Shown piece after piece: positions 16,901 to 25,406 of a DNA stretch of 63,261 nucleotides. This DNA comes from Streptomyces ipomoeae 91-03. GTDB lineage: Bacteria > Actinomycetota > Actinomycetes > Streptomycetales > Streptomycetaceae. The stretch lies in the NCBI RefSeq assembly GCF_000317595.1, contig NZ_AEJC01000537.1:1-63261 (forward strand), in the 5' to 3' direction. The notes beneath the pieces are model-generated. The model did no database searches, was not told the origin of the DNA, and was given only the letters and a program-made list of their open reading frames with translations. A program made the translations under genes and the position numbers. Position 1 is the first letter of the stretch; each line of letters opens with the position of its first letter.

Positions 16901-17359
16901 GGCGCGGGGGAGGAGACGCCGGACGGCAGGGCAGCCGTGGCTCCGGGCACCGAACCGGCCGAGACCGAGCTGATCCCCGCCCTGATCGCCCAGGGACGCC
17001 TGCTCACCGCCGCCGGTGAACGGACCCGGGCCCGCGACGCCCTCCGCGAGGCGGCCGAACGCGCCGAACGGCTGGGCGCGGTGCGCATGCGATCGATGGC
17101 GGAGGAGGCCCTGCGCGAGGGCGGTGCCCGCCGCACGGCGACGGCCATGACCGGCCCGGAATCCCTCACCGACGCCGAACGCCGCATCGCGGCCCTGGCC
17201 GCGCAGGGCCGCACGAACACCGAGATAGCGGGCCTCCTGCACCTGGCCCGCCGCACCGTCGAAACCCACCTGACCAGCGCCTACCGCAAACTCGGCATCC
17301 GCCGCAGATCCCAGCTCCCCACGGCCCTCACGCCCGGCGCCGCCCAGCCGTCCTCCTGA
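13970..17359 (+). CDS. Large ATP-binding LuxR-family (LAL) regulator with internal RG-rich repeat
   Basis: 1129 residues; ATG at 13970 with AGGAG 7 nt upstream. The N-terminal AAA domain has a Walker A-like GATGTGRT (the usual Lys is Arg) and a Walker B LMVAVDDVHFAD. At residues 304-447 ten tandem 12- or 15-residue RG-rich units interrupt the ATPase half. A winged-helix/TPR-like middle follows, and a LuxR HTH ends the protein (SLTDAERRIAALAAQGRTNTEIA, then RRTVETHLTSAYRKLGI). Codon 151 is TTA (14420-14422), so translation should depend on the bldA tRNA. LAL proteins activate secondary-metabolite or developmental operons; divergence from the other regulator and the eCIS operon suggests those targets, though the PKS cluster downstream is also possible. 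Confidence 0.88.
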   Translation: MCGPEPLLEREDALELLVAEAARARTGTGRPVLLRGATGTGRTALLEAAAEHAAAEGMRVLRARCSPEHTAVPFDTVFQLLAHGPEFDAVAEEAPDAPGTPPHRGRFARLWRLLCSYAAEAPLMVAVDDVHFADVCSRRWLVETVRRIDRLPVLLVMTERSQYDIDPPADGLTHALSPSLVHTLTLAPLGPDSMAELVRHARGGSAPADWVDECVRASAGSPLLLRALLEDLRNTDTEGLAHADAGALPDTCAALYPGAYPAAVSWWLDSAGPATTEVARALAALEDGGGWGDGAGWGDGLGSDARGGAAGRGEGDARGGASSRGDRGVGDVRRGAPGRGDGDAGGGVGSGGDEAGGDAGRGAAGRGDRAGGGARRGAVGRGDRTGGDTWGGASSRGDRGVGDARRGAAGLRERGGVDARRGVTVWGGRIGGPTRRGAVGRGDRTGGLVADAALLARTADADPARVTGWLTAMTRLGLLRPDPDGRPRYAHPLLRDAILGGWPAARRQAAHQRAAEAMRHRGDGAEAVAGQLLRSAPVDRAWATGVLLDAADLAVRDDRGEDAVAFLRRALDEPMSPGRRTVVLTELGSLEYATVRSTAGIQRLTEALKLPGPPQDRVRAAVALGTVLARRGEARVAIDVLRDLQDEHLTGHPDLVRTVHTASALLSDHDQGVRQDMYRWLRETAERSPALVGTAGQALLVRYESTAGLTSAESAMRRVRALLAEPAEPLSEAFLLGTAAAVAQWADQLDEAERLVCRGLAGQRASLLHPMHQALLNVRLDIATARGAYAELTELPELAELLADSGASGPTEGGSESANARAHAIIALVETGRTEEATRLADDFDLQHTHDCWEVNRFLYARGVLRAATDDPAGALDDFLECGRRQTARDVLSPVVTPWRAASAECHLTLGRPGEALALAEEELHLATVWHTPRVLGRALRVLAMATGGRRGLELAERAVRMLREGTEGAAGPAEGDGAGEETPDGRAAVAPGTEPAETELIPALIAQGRLLTAAGERTRARDALREAAERAERLGAVRMRSMAEEALREGGARRTATAMTGPESLTDAERRIAALAAQGRTNTEIAGLLHLARRTVETHLTSAYRKLGIRRRSQLPTALTPGAAQPSS
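14879..15310. repeat. Ten in-frame 36/45-bp tandem repeats within the LAL regulator
   Basis: The block divides into ten units of 36, 45, 36 and then seven times 45 bp, each beginning with a GA(T/C)-like codon and encoding variants of DARRGAVGRGDRTGG. All units are multiples of three, so the reading frame survives any change in copy number. Two units (DTWGGASSRGDRGVG and an earlier DARGGASSRGDRGVG) share a 9-residue core; two others share AVGRGDRTGG. Confidence 0.9.
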
Positions 17360-17364
17360 ACCCA

Positions 17365-17856
17365 TCAGGCGCCGTGCTCGACCGTGCGGGCGAGGATTCC
17401 GAGGGTGGCGCGGAGGGCGGATCGCTGGAGGATGGGGAAGACTCCGGCGGCCCGGTAGCGGTCGTGGATCCGGCTCCAGTCGTAGTACGAGGTGACGTGG
17501 GTGCCGTTCGCGGTGGGCTGGAGCCGGTAGCCGTAGTGGTGGTTGACAGCAGGGGTGAAGTCCGGGGATGTGGGGGTCCATTCGATGAGGGAATCCGGCT
17601 CGAAGCGGGTGATGACCACCGTGACGTCGTACTTGCCCATCGGGAGGTCGCCCAGTGCCTCGCGGTCCATGTGCACGATGAACGAGTCTCCGGCCTTGCG
17701 TACGGGGTCGCCGTCCGCGGACTGAAGCATCCCCGAGCTGTCGATGGCGACATGGCCTTGGGGGTCGCACAGCAGGCCGAATATCCGGGTCGGTGACGCC
17801 GCGATCTCACGGCTTACCTCGAACCGCTCCGTTTTCACGGGTTCCATGGGTGCCAT
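17365..17856 (-). CDS. SRPBCC (START-like/polyketide cyclase fold) protein
   Basis: 163 residues from the ATG at 17856, with AGGAGGAG about 8 nt upstream. The N-terminus (TERFEVSREIAASPTRIFGLLCDPQGHVAID) is the opening of the SRPBCC lipid/ligand-binding fold; DWSRIHDRYRA and a long C-terminal helix complete it. It ends 5 bp from the convergent stop of the LAL regulator. Such proteins bind small hydrophobic ligands or act as cyclases; none of its residues indicates a specific reaction. It may belong to the PKS cluster's edge or be unrelated. Confidence 0.85.
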   Translation of the reverse strand: MAPMEPVKTERFEVSREIAASPTRIFGLLCDPQGHVAIDSSGMLQSADGDPVRKAGDSFIVHMDREALGDLPMGKYDVTVVITRFEPDSLIEWTPTSPDFTPAVNHHYGYRLQPTANGTHVTSYYDWSRIHDRYRAAGVFPILQRSALRATLGILARTVEHGA

Positions 17857-18047
17857 GGGCTGCTCCTCCTGATCGGCCGAGGCGCCGGCCCGCTCGTCAT
17901 TCGTTCATCCGGTCACCGGCCCATTAGTTCGGGTGTTCGGGTGTTCGGGCGGGATTCTATTGCGTCGACGGCACCCATCGGCGGGGCGCGGCGCCGGCTC
18001 CCGGCGGCGCCGCACCCCGTACGTGGGATCGCCCGCGGCACGCCCGG

Positions 18048-19673
18048 TCAGGCGAACGTCACCCGGGCCACCGGAGCGAGTTGTCCCTCGTGGAGCAGTA
18101 CGCGGCAGCGGAAGCGCTGGATCTTGCCGCTGGGTGTCTTCGGCAGGACACCACGCGGGAGGAACAGACACTCCGCGAGGGCGACCCCGGCCTTCTCCAT
18201 GGCCAGGGCCGCGGCCTCCTCGGCGATGGGCCGGTAGTCGCGCGGGTTGCCCTGCGGCTCCACCATCAGCACGAGCCGGGACATCCCCGAGTCACCGGCG
18301 TCGACGACGGCCGCACAGCCCTTGCGCACGTTCCTGAGGCTGTCGACCGCCGACTCGATCTCGGAGGCGTAGACCTTCCGACCGCCCACCGACAGCATGT
18401 CGTCGGCGCGGCCCAGCACATACAGCTCGTCGTTCCGGACGAAGCCCAGGTCGCCGGTGCGCAGCCAGCCGTCCTCGAAGCGGGCGGCCGTGCGCTCGGG
18501 GTCGGCGTAGTAGCCGTTCGCCAGGCTGGGGGACGACACCCGGATCTCCTCGATCCGGCCGCCGGAGCCGGCCCGCACGGCGACGCCGGGCAGGGCGACG
18601 CCGTTGGAGACGAGCCGGGTCGCCTTCGGATGATCGGGGGCCACCTCGACCACCTCGCCCTCGACGAGCGCGGGCCCGTCGAAGGCGAGCGCCCTGGGCG
18701 GCTCGGCCCAGGGTTTGCCGGTCACCGCGAGCGTCGCCTCGGCCATGCCGTACGCGGGCTGGAACGCGGAGTCGGACAGGCCGAACGGCCGGAACTTCTC
18801 CGTCGCCTCGGCGAGGGTGTTCCAGTCGACGCGCTCCGCGCCGATCACGGCGGCCCGCAGCCGCAGTTCCTTCGGCAGCGAGCCCCGCCCCTGAGCCCGC
18901 GCCGCGAGGTACACGGCCGTGCTGGTGCCCGCCGTCATCGTCGCCCCGTACTCCGACATGTCGCGGAACCAGGTGCGCGGCGCCATTCCGAACCGGTCGG
19001 GCGAGGACAGCACGAAGTCGAAGTCGTACGCCCACGAGTACAGCAGACAGCCGAACATCCCCATGTCGTGCGAGAGGGGCAGCCAGGAGGCCACGGTGTC
19101 CGCGCCCGGCCGGCCGCCCGTCAGATGCAGGATGATCCGCAGCTGCTCCTCGATGGCACGGGTCGTCAGCGCACACCCCTTGGGCATGCTGGTGGAGCCG
19201 GACGAGTACTGGATGAACGCCAGGTCGTCCCGCCCCGGCGGGCTCGGCTCGATCCGGCCCGAGCCGCGCAGCGCCGACCAGCCGCGGACCGGGAGGTGCC
19301 GGCTCAGCTCCTCGGGGACCATGCCGGTCAGCCAGTCGTCGACGAGCAGGAGTGTCGGGTCCAGCCGCGCCGACAGGGCGCGCAACTGCTCGCCGTACGC
19401 CTCGGGGCTCTGCCCGCGGGTGGGCAGCGGAAGCGAGGCCACGGCGCCGCCGGCCAGCCAGACGGCGAGCAGCCCGCGGACGGTGTCGGGTGTGTTGGTG
19501 AGGATGGCGGCGACCCGTGTGCCCGGCCGCACCCCGAGGGTGCGCAGCCCCGCGGCCATCCCGTGCGCGTCCTCGACGACCTCGCGCCAGGGCGTGTGGT
19601 CGAAGGCGTCGCCGTTCCACTCGTGCAGCACGCCGTGCGAGGCGCTGCTGGTCAGGGCGTTGAAGAACTCCAC
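18048..19673 (-). CDS. Fatty acyl-AMP ligase (FAAL)-type adenylating enzyme
   Basis: 541 residues from a GTG at 19673 (purine-rich GGGGGAAG upstream). The adenylation motif is YSSGSTSMPKGC, followed by LPLSHDMGMFG and FQPAYGMAEATLA, which are typical of FAALs rather than acyl-CoA ligases; the hinge GWLRTGDLGFVRNDELYVLGR and the terminal Lys motif (PKTPSGKIQRFRC) are present. FAALs activate a fatty acid as acyl-AMP and pass it to an ACP. It is the last gene of the nine-gene PKS operon; likely acceptors are the N-terminal ACP of the first PKS or the free ACP at 38711. Confidence 0.9.
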   Translation of the reverse strand: MEFFNALTSSASHGVLHEWNGDAFDHTPWREVVEDAHGMAAGLRTLGVRPGTRVAAILTNTPDTVRGLLAVWLAGGAVASLPLPTRGQSPEAYGEQLRALSARLDPTLLLVDDWLTGMVPEELSRHLPVRGWSALRGSGRIEPSPPGRDDLAFIQYSSGSTSMPKGCALTTRAIEEQLRIILHLTGGRPGADTVASWLPLSHDMGMFGCLLYSWAYDFDFVLSSPDRFGMAPRTWFRDMSEYGATMTAGTSTAVYLAARAQGRGSLPKELRLRAAVIGAERVDWNTLAEATEKFRPFGLSDSAFQPAYGMAEATLAVTGKPWAEPPRALAFDGPALVEGEVVEVAPDHPKATRLVSNGVALPGVAVRAGSGGRIEEIRVSSPSLANGYYADPERTAARFEDGWLRTGDLGFVRNDELYVLGRADDMLSVGGRKVYASEIESAVDSLRNVRKGCAAVVDAGDSGMSRLVLMVEPQGNPRDYRPIAEEAAALAMEKAGVALAECLFLPRGVLPKTPSGKIQRFRCRVLLHEGQLAPVARVTFA

Positions 19674-19725
19674 GTACTACTTCCCCCGTCTCTTGTGTGT
19701 CCCGTTCTCCGGCCGCGCCCGTCGC

Positions 19726-20733
19726 CTACTCGACGTCCACGAGGGAGGCGTCGGAGTCGCGGCGGCGTTCGGCCATGGGCGCGAGGGACTGCTGGGACTC
19801 CAGGAGTTCCTTGCGGTCCATCGAAGCCCCGCTGACACGGCTGACGTTGGCCTCGCGCATGGTCATGCGCTCGGGGTCGATACGGATGACCTTCCAGGCC
19901 AGATGGGTCTTCTCCAGGGACCAGATGAGGATCGCGGAGAGGTCGATCTCGTACCACTTCATGCCGTGCCGGGCGGAGCGCGGGAAGGCGTGGTGGTTGT
20001 TGTGCCAGGCCTCTCCGAACGACGGGATCGACAGCCAGGCCACGTTGCGCGACTCGTCGGTGGTCTCGAAGCGGCGGCGCCCGAAGACATGCCCGACGGA
20101 GTTCACGGCGTACGTCATGTGGTTGATCAGGAAGATCCGGACCAGACCGCCCCACAGCATGCCCGTGAGCCCCGCCCGCACCGATCCGCCGGTGATCGCG
20201 AAGGCGATGACGCCGGGCAGGACCACGCTGGAGGCGGTGACGAGGACCAGGTGCTCGCTCAGCCAGCGCAGCGGCTTCTCACGGACCAGGTCGGGGCAGT
20301 AGCGCATCGGGTCGGAGCTGAGCTCGACGTCCATCAGCCAGCCCAGGTGGGCGTGCCACAGCCCGGCCATGGTGCCCTTGAACCCGGGCTCGAAGTCCAG
20401 GTGCGGGGAGTGCGGGTCGCCCGGCTTGTCGGCGACACGGTGGTGCTTGCGGTGGTGGGCGGCCCAGATCAGCGGCGGGCCCTGGCCGGCCATCACACCG
20501 GCGGTGGCGAGGGCGTAGCGGATGGGCTTGTAGGTCTCGAACGAGCGGTGGGTCAGCATGCGGTGGTATCCGGCGGAGATCCCGAAGCCGGAGACGGCGT
20601 ACATGATCACCAGGACCACGATGTCCGACCAGCCGAAGATCTTGTTCCACAGCAGTGCCATGGCGACGAAGACCGCGACGAGCGGGATCAACGACGCCCC
20701 GAGGATGAACCAGCGGTGTTTCCTGCCATCCAT
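19726..20733 (-). CDS. Membrane fatty acyl desaturase (delta-9 type)
   Basis: 335 residues with the three histidine boxes of the stearoyl-CoA-desaturase family: HRMLTH, HRKHH and HNNHH, plus four hydrophobic segments (the first at about 9-30). Lies 8 bp from the next gene in the operon. It should introduce a cis double bond into an acyl chain using a di-iron centre and electrons from a ferredoxin or similar carrier encoded elsewhere. Inside a cluster with a FAAL and a mycolate-type methyltransferase it probably makes the unsaturated acyl precursor. The last ~35 residues are polar and variable. Confidence 0.9.
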   Translation of the reverse strand: MDGRKHRWFILGASLIPLVAVFVAMALLWNKIFGWSDIVVLVIMYAVSGFGISAGYHRMLTHRSFETYKPIRYALATAGVMAGQGPPLIWAAHHRKHHRVADKPGDPHSPHLDFEPGFKGTMAGLWHAHLGWLMDVELSSDPMRYCPDLVREKPLRWLSEHLVLVTASSVVLPGVIAFAITGGSVRAGLTGMLWGGLVRIFLINHMTYAVNSVGHVFGRRRFETTDESRNVAWLSIPSFGEAWHNNHHAFPRSARHGMKWYEIDLSAILIWSLEKTHLAWKVIRIDPERMTMREANVSRVSGASMDRKELLESQQSLAPMAERRRDSDASLVDVE

Positions 20734-20740
20734 GTCTTTC

Positions 20741-21580
20741 TCACTTCCGGGAGTTGACGGTCTGTCTGGTGCCGGTGGTGCCGGCGCCCCTGGCCTTGCG
20801 GAACAGGGGCAGGAACGCGCCGCGCAGCACGGGAATCAGCAGCGCGCGCGGGGTGTGGCGGCCCGCCAGGTACTGGGCCTTGGCGACCGGGCCGGGGACC
20901 ACGAGGCGGCGCCCCTCGGCGAGACCGCGCAGGCCCGCCTCGGCGACCCGCCGGGGGGTGAGCCAGGCGAGGAACCGGTGGTCCTGCAACCCGGGGACGC
21001 CGCCCACCGCGTAGAAGTTGGTCCGCACGGGGCCGGGTGCGAGCAGCGTGCAGCTCACCCCGGTGCCGCGCAGTTCGTCGTGCAGCGACTCGGCGAACGT
21101 GTTGGCGAACGCCTTGGTCGCCGCGTAGGTGGCCGCCGTCGGCACGGGCTGGTAGCCCGCGGTCGAGCCGGTGATCAGGACGCGGCCGTGCCGGCGGGCC
21201 AGCATGCCGGGCAGCAGGGCCTGCACCAGGGCGTGCAGCGCGACGACGTTGACCTGGACCTCGGCGGTCTCCCGCACCGGGTCGTTCGCGCCGAACGGCC
21301 CGCAGGTGGGGAACCCGGCGTTGGCGCAGAGCACCGACACCGGCTCGGCGGCGAGTTCCCCGGCCAGCTCCTCGCGTGCGGCGGGATCGGCCAGGTCGCA
21401 GGTCCTCACGCGCACCGTCACCCGGTGCTCGTCCCGCAGCTCCTTGGCGAGCAGTTCCAGGGCCGGCGTGTTGCGCGCGATCAGCCACAGGTCGTGGCCG
21501 CGCGCGGCCAGACCCCGGGCGAGGTGCTCGCCGATGCCGGAGGAGGCCCCGGTGACGACCGCCCACTTCGGGGCGCTCAC
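20741..21580 (-). CDS. Short-chain dehydrogenase/reductase
   Basis: 279 residues from the GTG at 21580, preceded by GGGGAGGA 6-8 nt upstream; an alternative GTG at 21607 would overlap the preceding stop. NADP-binding motif TGASSGIGEHLA, active-site Ser in ITGSTAGY and YAATKAF (Tyr/Lys) are all present, and a hydrophobic basic C-terminal extension suggests membrane contact. This is the classical SDR layout of 3-oxoacyl or ketone reductases acting on lipophilic substrates. In the operon it could reduce a beta-keto or butenolide-type intermediate. Confidence 0.88.
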   Translation of the reverse strand: MSAPKWAVVTGASSGIGEHLARGLAARGHDLWLIARNTPALELLAKELRDEHRVTVRVRTCDLADPAAREELAGELAAEPVSVLCANAGFPTCGPFGANDPVRETAEVQVNVVALHALVQALLPGMLARRHGRVLITGSTAGYQPVPTAATYAATKAFANTFAESLHDELRGTGVSCTLLAPGPVRTNFYAVGGVPGLQDHRFLAWLTPRRVAEAGLRGLAEGRRLVVPGPVAKAQYLAGRHTPRALLIPVLRGAFLPLFRKARGAGTTGTRQTVNSRK

Positions 21581-21603
21581 GCGGTCCTCCCCGGCCGGCG
21601 CGC

Positions 21604-22935
21604 TCACGCGGTGCTCCCCGGGGAGCCGAGGTGCGTGGCGAGCCGCCCGGCCGCAGCTCTGCCCGTCCGCGCGCAGGCCTCGATGGACACGCCCTGGATG
21701 TAGTCGCCCGCCAGCTCCAGTCCCGCGACGTCCGCGACGCTCCGCCGGACGTCCGCCAGGAACTCGGCGTGGTACGGGAGATAGCCGCTGTAGGCGGCCT
21801 TCCAGTGCTTGACCAGGACGTTGACGCGCTCGGCGCGCGGCGCGCCCAGATGCCGCACCAGAAGCTCCTCGGTCGCACCGGTGAGCCGGTCGATGTTCTC
21901 GGGGCTGAGGTCGGTGAGCCTGCCCTCGCGACCGCTGTAGGTGTAGCGGACGATGTGGCGTTCGTGCTGCCCGTACGAACCGGCGTTGCTGCACGGCCCG
22001 TCGTCCATGGCGAGCGCGCGCACGTCGTGCGTGAACATGTCCCGGTCGTACTCGACGAGCACCACGGTCGACGGGAAGTAGTTCACGTCGTCGAGACGGC
22101 GGGCGAGTCCGGGCCGGGCCGAGCGGACGATCTCGGCGGTGGCGTGGGCGGGGGTGGCCAGCACCACGCCGTCGTAGTCGGCGGACTTCGCCTCGGCGCC
22201 CCGCTCGGAGATCCTGAGGCCCGTGATCCGGCCGTCGCGGATCTCCAGGTCCTCCACCGTCGAGTCGAGCCGCACCGGCACGCGCTTGGCGAACGCCTCC
22301 AGAACGGGCTGGATGCCGTCCGACAACTGGTCGTAGTGGTCCAGCAGCATCGCGAGGTTGGTGCCGAAGGTGCCCGGGTAGACCTCGTCGGGCTCCGCGC
22401 CGTTGTTGCGGATCACCATGGGCCGTACCAGCGTCTGAGTCAGCTCCGGGCCGAAGAACGCGCTGAGCGGGGCGTGGTCGTGCCGGTGCGAGACGCCGCT
22501 GAAGTAGCGCGAGCCGAGGAAGCGGTTGCGCCGGTCGGCGCGGATCCGGGCCGCCATGGTCGCCAGCCGCGCCAGATCCCGGGGCGAACCCATGCGTCGG
22601 ATGTTCCGCAGGGTCTGGCCGCGGCGCTCGCTGTCGAGCGTGAGCACCTCGCCGTCCTTGATGCGGGACGCGTTGTAGCCGAAGCTCTCGTACGCGTCCG
22701 CGCCGAGCTCCGCGGTGAACCAGCGGAAGGTGTGGTACTCGCGGCCGATGTTCTTGCCGCCCGTCATGACCGGCCGGTCGCCCAGCTTGTCCAGGCCGAA
22801 ACGGCCGCCCAACCGGCTCTCCGCCTCGATGACTTCGACGTCGTGGCCGAGCAGATCGAGGCGGAGCGCGGCGGTGAGCCCCGCGATGCCGCCGCCCACC
22901 ACCGCCACGCGTCGCCGGGTGCTTTCGAATGACAT
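21604..22935 (-). CDS. FAD-dependent amine-oxidase/desaturase-fold oxidoreductase
   Basis: 443 residues. The FAD dinucleotide motif VAVVGGGIAGLTAALRL opens the protein, followed by EAESRLGGR, and the closing GDYIQGVSIEACARTGRAAAG motif binds the flavin at the C-terminus. The family covers protoporphyrinogen oxidase, phytoene/squalene desaturases and monoamine oxidases; nothing in the sequence fixes the substrate. 3 bp separate it from the AfsA-like gene. A dehydrogenation or oxidative cyclisation of the polyketide is a reasonable inference. Confidence 0.85.
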   Translation of the reverse strand: MSFESTRRRVAVVGGGIAGLTAALRLDLLGHDVEVIEAESRLGGRFGLDKLGDRPVMTGGKNIGREYHTFRWFTAELGADAYESFGYNASRIKDGEVLTLDSERRGQTLRNIRRMGSPRDLARLATMAARIRADRRNRFLGSRYFSGVSHRHDHAPLSAFFGPELTQTLVRPMVIRNNGAEPDEVYPGTFGTNLAMLLDHYDQLSDGIQPVLEAFAKRVPVRLDSTVEDLEIRDGRITGLRISERGAEAKSADYDGVVLATPAHATAEIVRSARPGLARRLDDVNYFPSTVVLVEYDRDMFTHDVRALAMDDGPCSNAGSYGQHERHIVRYTYSGREGRLTDLSPENIDRLTGATEELLVRHLGAPRAERVNVLVKHWKAAYSGYLPYHAEFLADVRRSVADVAGLELAGDYIQGVSIEACARTGRAAAGRLATHLGSPGSTA

Positions 22936-22938
22936 GGA

Positions 22939-23994
22939 TCAGCCTCCGTGGACTGCGGTCGATGAGGGACGCGGGTCCGCGTCGGGCAGCAGTTCGATGC
23001 GGCCCTCGACGACCGCCTTGCCGAACTGCGTCAGCCGCACCGCCACCGGCAGCCGGCCGTCGGCGCCGGGCGCCTGGACCTCCGCCTCGTGGACGAGGTC
23101 CGCCTCGAACTCGGCGAAGTCCAGGAAGGCCGCCTCGCAGCCGACGACCATGGCGTGCGGGGAGGGCAGGGCCCCGCTGCGGCAGGCCGCGGCGAGCGCC
23201 GCCTGCCGCAGGCCCTCGGCCATCAGCGGGCCCGGTATGTGGTCGTACTCGTGGTCGAAGAACGCCGGGTGCGTCCGGTCGGCGGCGAGGAGGAAACGGA
23301 CCGTGCCGTCGTCGGGTTCCGGGCGTTCCGGGTGCTCGGGGTCCGCCGTCCCGATGACGACGTTGCGCGGGACCTCCCGGCCGACCAGCGCGGGCGACAG
23401 CCGGTGCGCCGGCGTCAACCGGGCGGTCTCCACCGGCTTCTGGGCCCGCTGGAAGGCGCGGAAGACGTCGTAGTCCTCCTGCGACATGAAGGCTAGGACC
23501 GCGTTCAGCGTCATCGCCCGGCGTCCGCCGATGTCCATGACGCCTTCGAGGGTCATCCCCACCACGTCGGAGCCCCTGGCCCGCCGTTCGGCGACGCGGT
23601 AGTGCACACAGCCCTGCAGGGCGGAGGTCCCGTCGTGCGCGTACGCCTGCGGGTCCTCGACCCGCAGCGTGATCCGCTGGAGGCTGAACGGCAGCCCCAC
23701 CGGCACGCCCAGATGGCGATGGAGCAGCACGAAGATCGCCTGACGCGCGGCCTCGGCGGACGCGAACGGATCGTGGTACCCGGGATGCCCGTCGGACCAC
23801 AGACTGTGCGCCCGGGGGATCTGGAAGGACAGATAGAAGTCGTCCGCCGAGCCCTGCGCCGAGTCGGAGACGAAGACCTCACCGATCTGTCTGCGGTGCG
23901 CCAGCGAGCGCGGCACGGTCTGCTCGAAACCCAGCCGGATGCCGGACGGCGGCAGCGGGCCGGAAGGTATCGGATGGGGAAGAGTGCTGGTCAT
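22939..23994 (-). CDS. AfsA/ScbA-family double-hotdog protein
   Basis: 351 residues from the ATG at 23994, which overlaps the upstream stop (ATGA). N-terminal repeat has VPRSLAHRRQIGEVFVSD and the C-terminal repeat has HPAFFDHEYDHIPGPLMAEGLRQAA, the hallmark A-factor biosynthesis hotdog motifs with the conserved Glu-Arg-Gln. AfsA-type enzymes esterify a beta-ketoacyl-thioester to dihydroxyacetone phosphate, the first step to gamma-butyrolactones and furans. Here it is buried in a PKS operon and no TetR/ArpA-type receptor gene is within the window. So it may act as an acyltransferase in product assembly rather than in signalling. Confidence 0.9.
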   Translation of the reverse strand: MTSTLPHPIPSGPLPPSGIRLGFEQTVPRSLAHRRQIGEVFVSDSAQGSADDFYLSFQIPRAHSLWSDGHPGYHDPFASAEAARQAIFVLLHRHLGVPVGLPFSLQRITLRVEDPQAYAHDGTSALQGCVHYRVAERRARGSDVVGMTLEGVMDIGGRRAMTLNAVLAFMSQEDYDVFRAFQRAQKPVETARLTPAHRLSPALVGREVPRNVVIGTADPEHPERPEPDDGTVRFLLAADRTHPAFFDHEYDHIPGPLMAEGLRQAALAAACRSGALPSPHAMVVGCEAAFLDFAEFEADLVHEAEVQAPGADGRLPVAVRLTQFGKAVVEGRIELLPDADPRPSSTAVHGG

Positions 23995-25406
23995 CTGCTC
24001 GGCTCCGGTTCCAGCGGGTCCTGCTGTACGGGATGCGGCTCGGGGCCGCTCTGATAGACGGGCCGGCGCATCGCGCTCCGGCGGCTGATCTCCGTGCCGG
24101 CCAGCCGGACCAGCTCGCGGGCGGCGGCCCGGCGCCGGCCCCGGCCGCTCAGCACCGCCCGGCCGGTGGCGCCCAGCACCCGCCCCGGGGTCAGGACGTC
24201 CAGCACGGAGGCGCGGTGGCTCAGCAGGTCCAGTACGCCGTCGACCTTGCCCTTGGCGTGCAGCGCGCGCACGACCCGGGGGACCGCGCCGGCGATGGGG
24301 CCCGCGACACCGAGGTCCGTGGCCAGCCCGTAGTACTCGGCATAGGTGCGGTCCCGCCACTGACCGAACTCGGCGGCGGCCCGATCGAGCCGGCCGGGGT
24401 CGGGCAGCGCCGCCGCGATCGCGGGCGCCAGCCGCTCCGCCTGGTGGAAGGCGTCGCCGATGCCGCGCCCGCCCGCCGGGTCCTTGAAGTGCCCGGCGTC
24501 ACCGAGCAGCACCCAGCCCGGCCCCGCCGCCTCGCGGAAGTACCCGAAGAAGCGGCGGATGCCGTAGATCCGTTCGGCCCGGGTGGCGTTCGCCAGCGCC
24601 TTGGCGATGGGCGCGCAGCGCATGGCGTGGGCGTGCACCGAGCCCTCCAGATCGGCGCGGAAGGAGTCCCGCTCGTGCCGTTGGGGCGAGACGCCCACGA
24701 TGTAGAGGCCGTTGTCGGCGGGGCCGCCGAGCATGTGCCGGTCGCCCCAGCGGTGGAAGACGAAGGTGGGGCGCTCACCGAGGTCCGCGCCCTCGAAGTA
24801 CGTCCAGTAGTAGCTGCGTTCACCGGGGCTGACGTGGTACATCCGCGCACCGCAGGACTCGGCGACCTTCGACGTCCGGCCGTCCGCGCCGACCACGAGA
24901 CGGGCGCGCAGCACGCTCTCGGCGCCGCCGGACACGGCCACCACACCCGAGACCCGCCCGCCCTCGCGGACGACCCCGGTGACCTTGGTGCCCAGCCTGA
25001 CCTCGGCGCCCGCCGTACGGGCCGCGTCCACCAGCACCGGGTCCAGGACCTCGCGGCGGATGCACGCCGCGCCGCCGACGTCGCCGGCCCGCAGCGGGAA
25101 GGCGGCCAGACAGCGGAACTCCTCCAGGCGCATGTCGACATGGCTCATCGGAGTGACCCCGGCCGCCTTCAACTCGGCCCACACACCGAGGCGTTCGAGG
25201 AACGCGAGGGAATCGGCCTGAAGGATGTTGGAGGACAGGGTCGAGCGGATGCGGGTGGCCTGGTCGAGTACGGCGACCCTGAGGCCGCGGCGGGCGAGGA
25301 GCGCGCCGAGGGCGGAGCCGGCGCAGCGGGCCCCGACGATCACGACGTCGAAGTCCTCGGCGCCCTTGGTCTCCTTGGCGGGGAGGTCCCGTGTGCCGCC
25401 GCTCAT
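23991..25406 (-). CDS. FAD-dependent oxidoreductase (geranylgeranyl-reductase/halogenase-like fold)
   Basis: 471 residues; ATG at 25406 overlaps the upstream gene by 4 bp. FAD motif VVIVGARCAGSALGALLARRG, a GADGRTSKVAE motif and the GDAGHFKDPAGGRGIGDAFHQAE second flavin motif place it in the PF01494-type/GGR family of monooxygenases and reductases. The GW.L.GDAG region is standard; no halogenase WxWxIP is seen. Substrate unknown; could epoxidise, hydroxylate or reduce the acyl chain. The last ~50 residues are Pro/Arg-rich. Confidence 0.85.
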   Translation of the reverse strand: MSGGTRDLPAKETKGAEDFDVVIVGARCAGSALGALLARRGLRVAVLDQATRIRSTLSSNILQADSLAFLERLGVWAELKAAGVTPMSHVDMRLEEFRCLAAFPLRAGDVGGAACIRREVLDPVLVDAARTAGAEVRLGTKVTGVVREGGRVSGVVAVSGGAESVLRARLVVGADGRTSKVAESCGARMYHVSPGERSYYWTYFEGADLGERPTFVFHRWGDRHMLGGPADNGLYIVGVSPQRHERDSFRADLEGSVHAHAMRCAPIAKALANATRAERIYGIRRFFGYFREAAGPGWVLLGDAGHFKDPAGGRGIGDAFHQAERLAPAIAAALPDPGRLDRAAAEFGQWRDRTYAEYYGLATDLGVAGPIAGAVPRVVRALHAKGKVDGVLDLLSHRASVLDVLTPGRVLGATGRAVLSGRGRRRAAARELVRLAGTEISRRSAMRRPVYQSGPEPHPVQQDPLEPEPSR

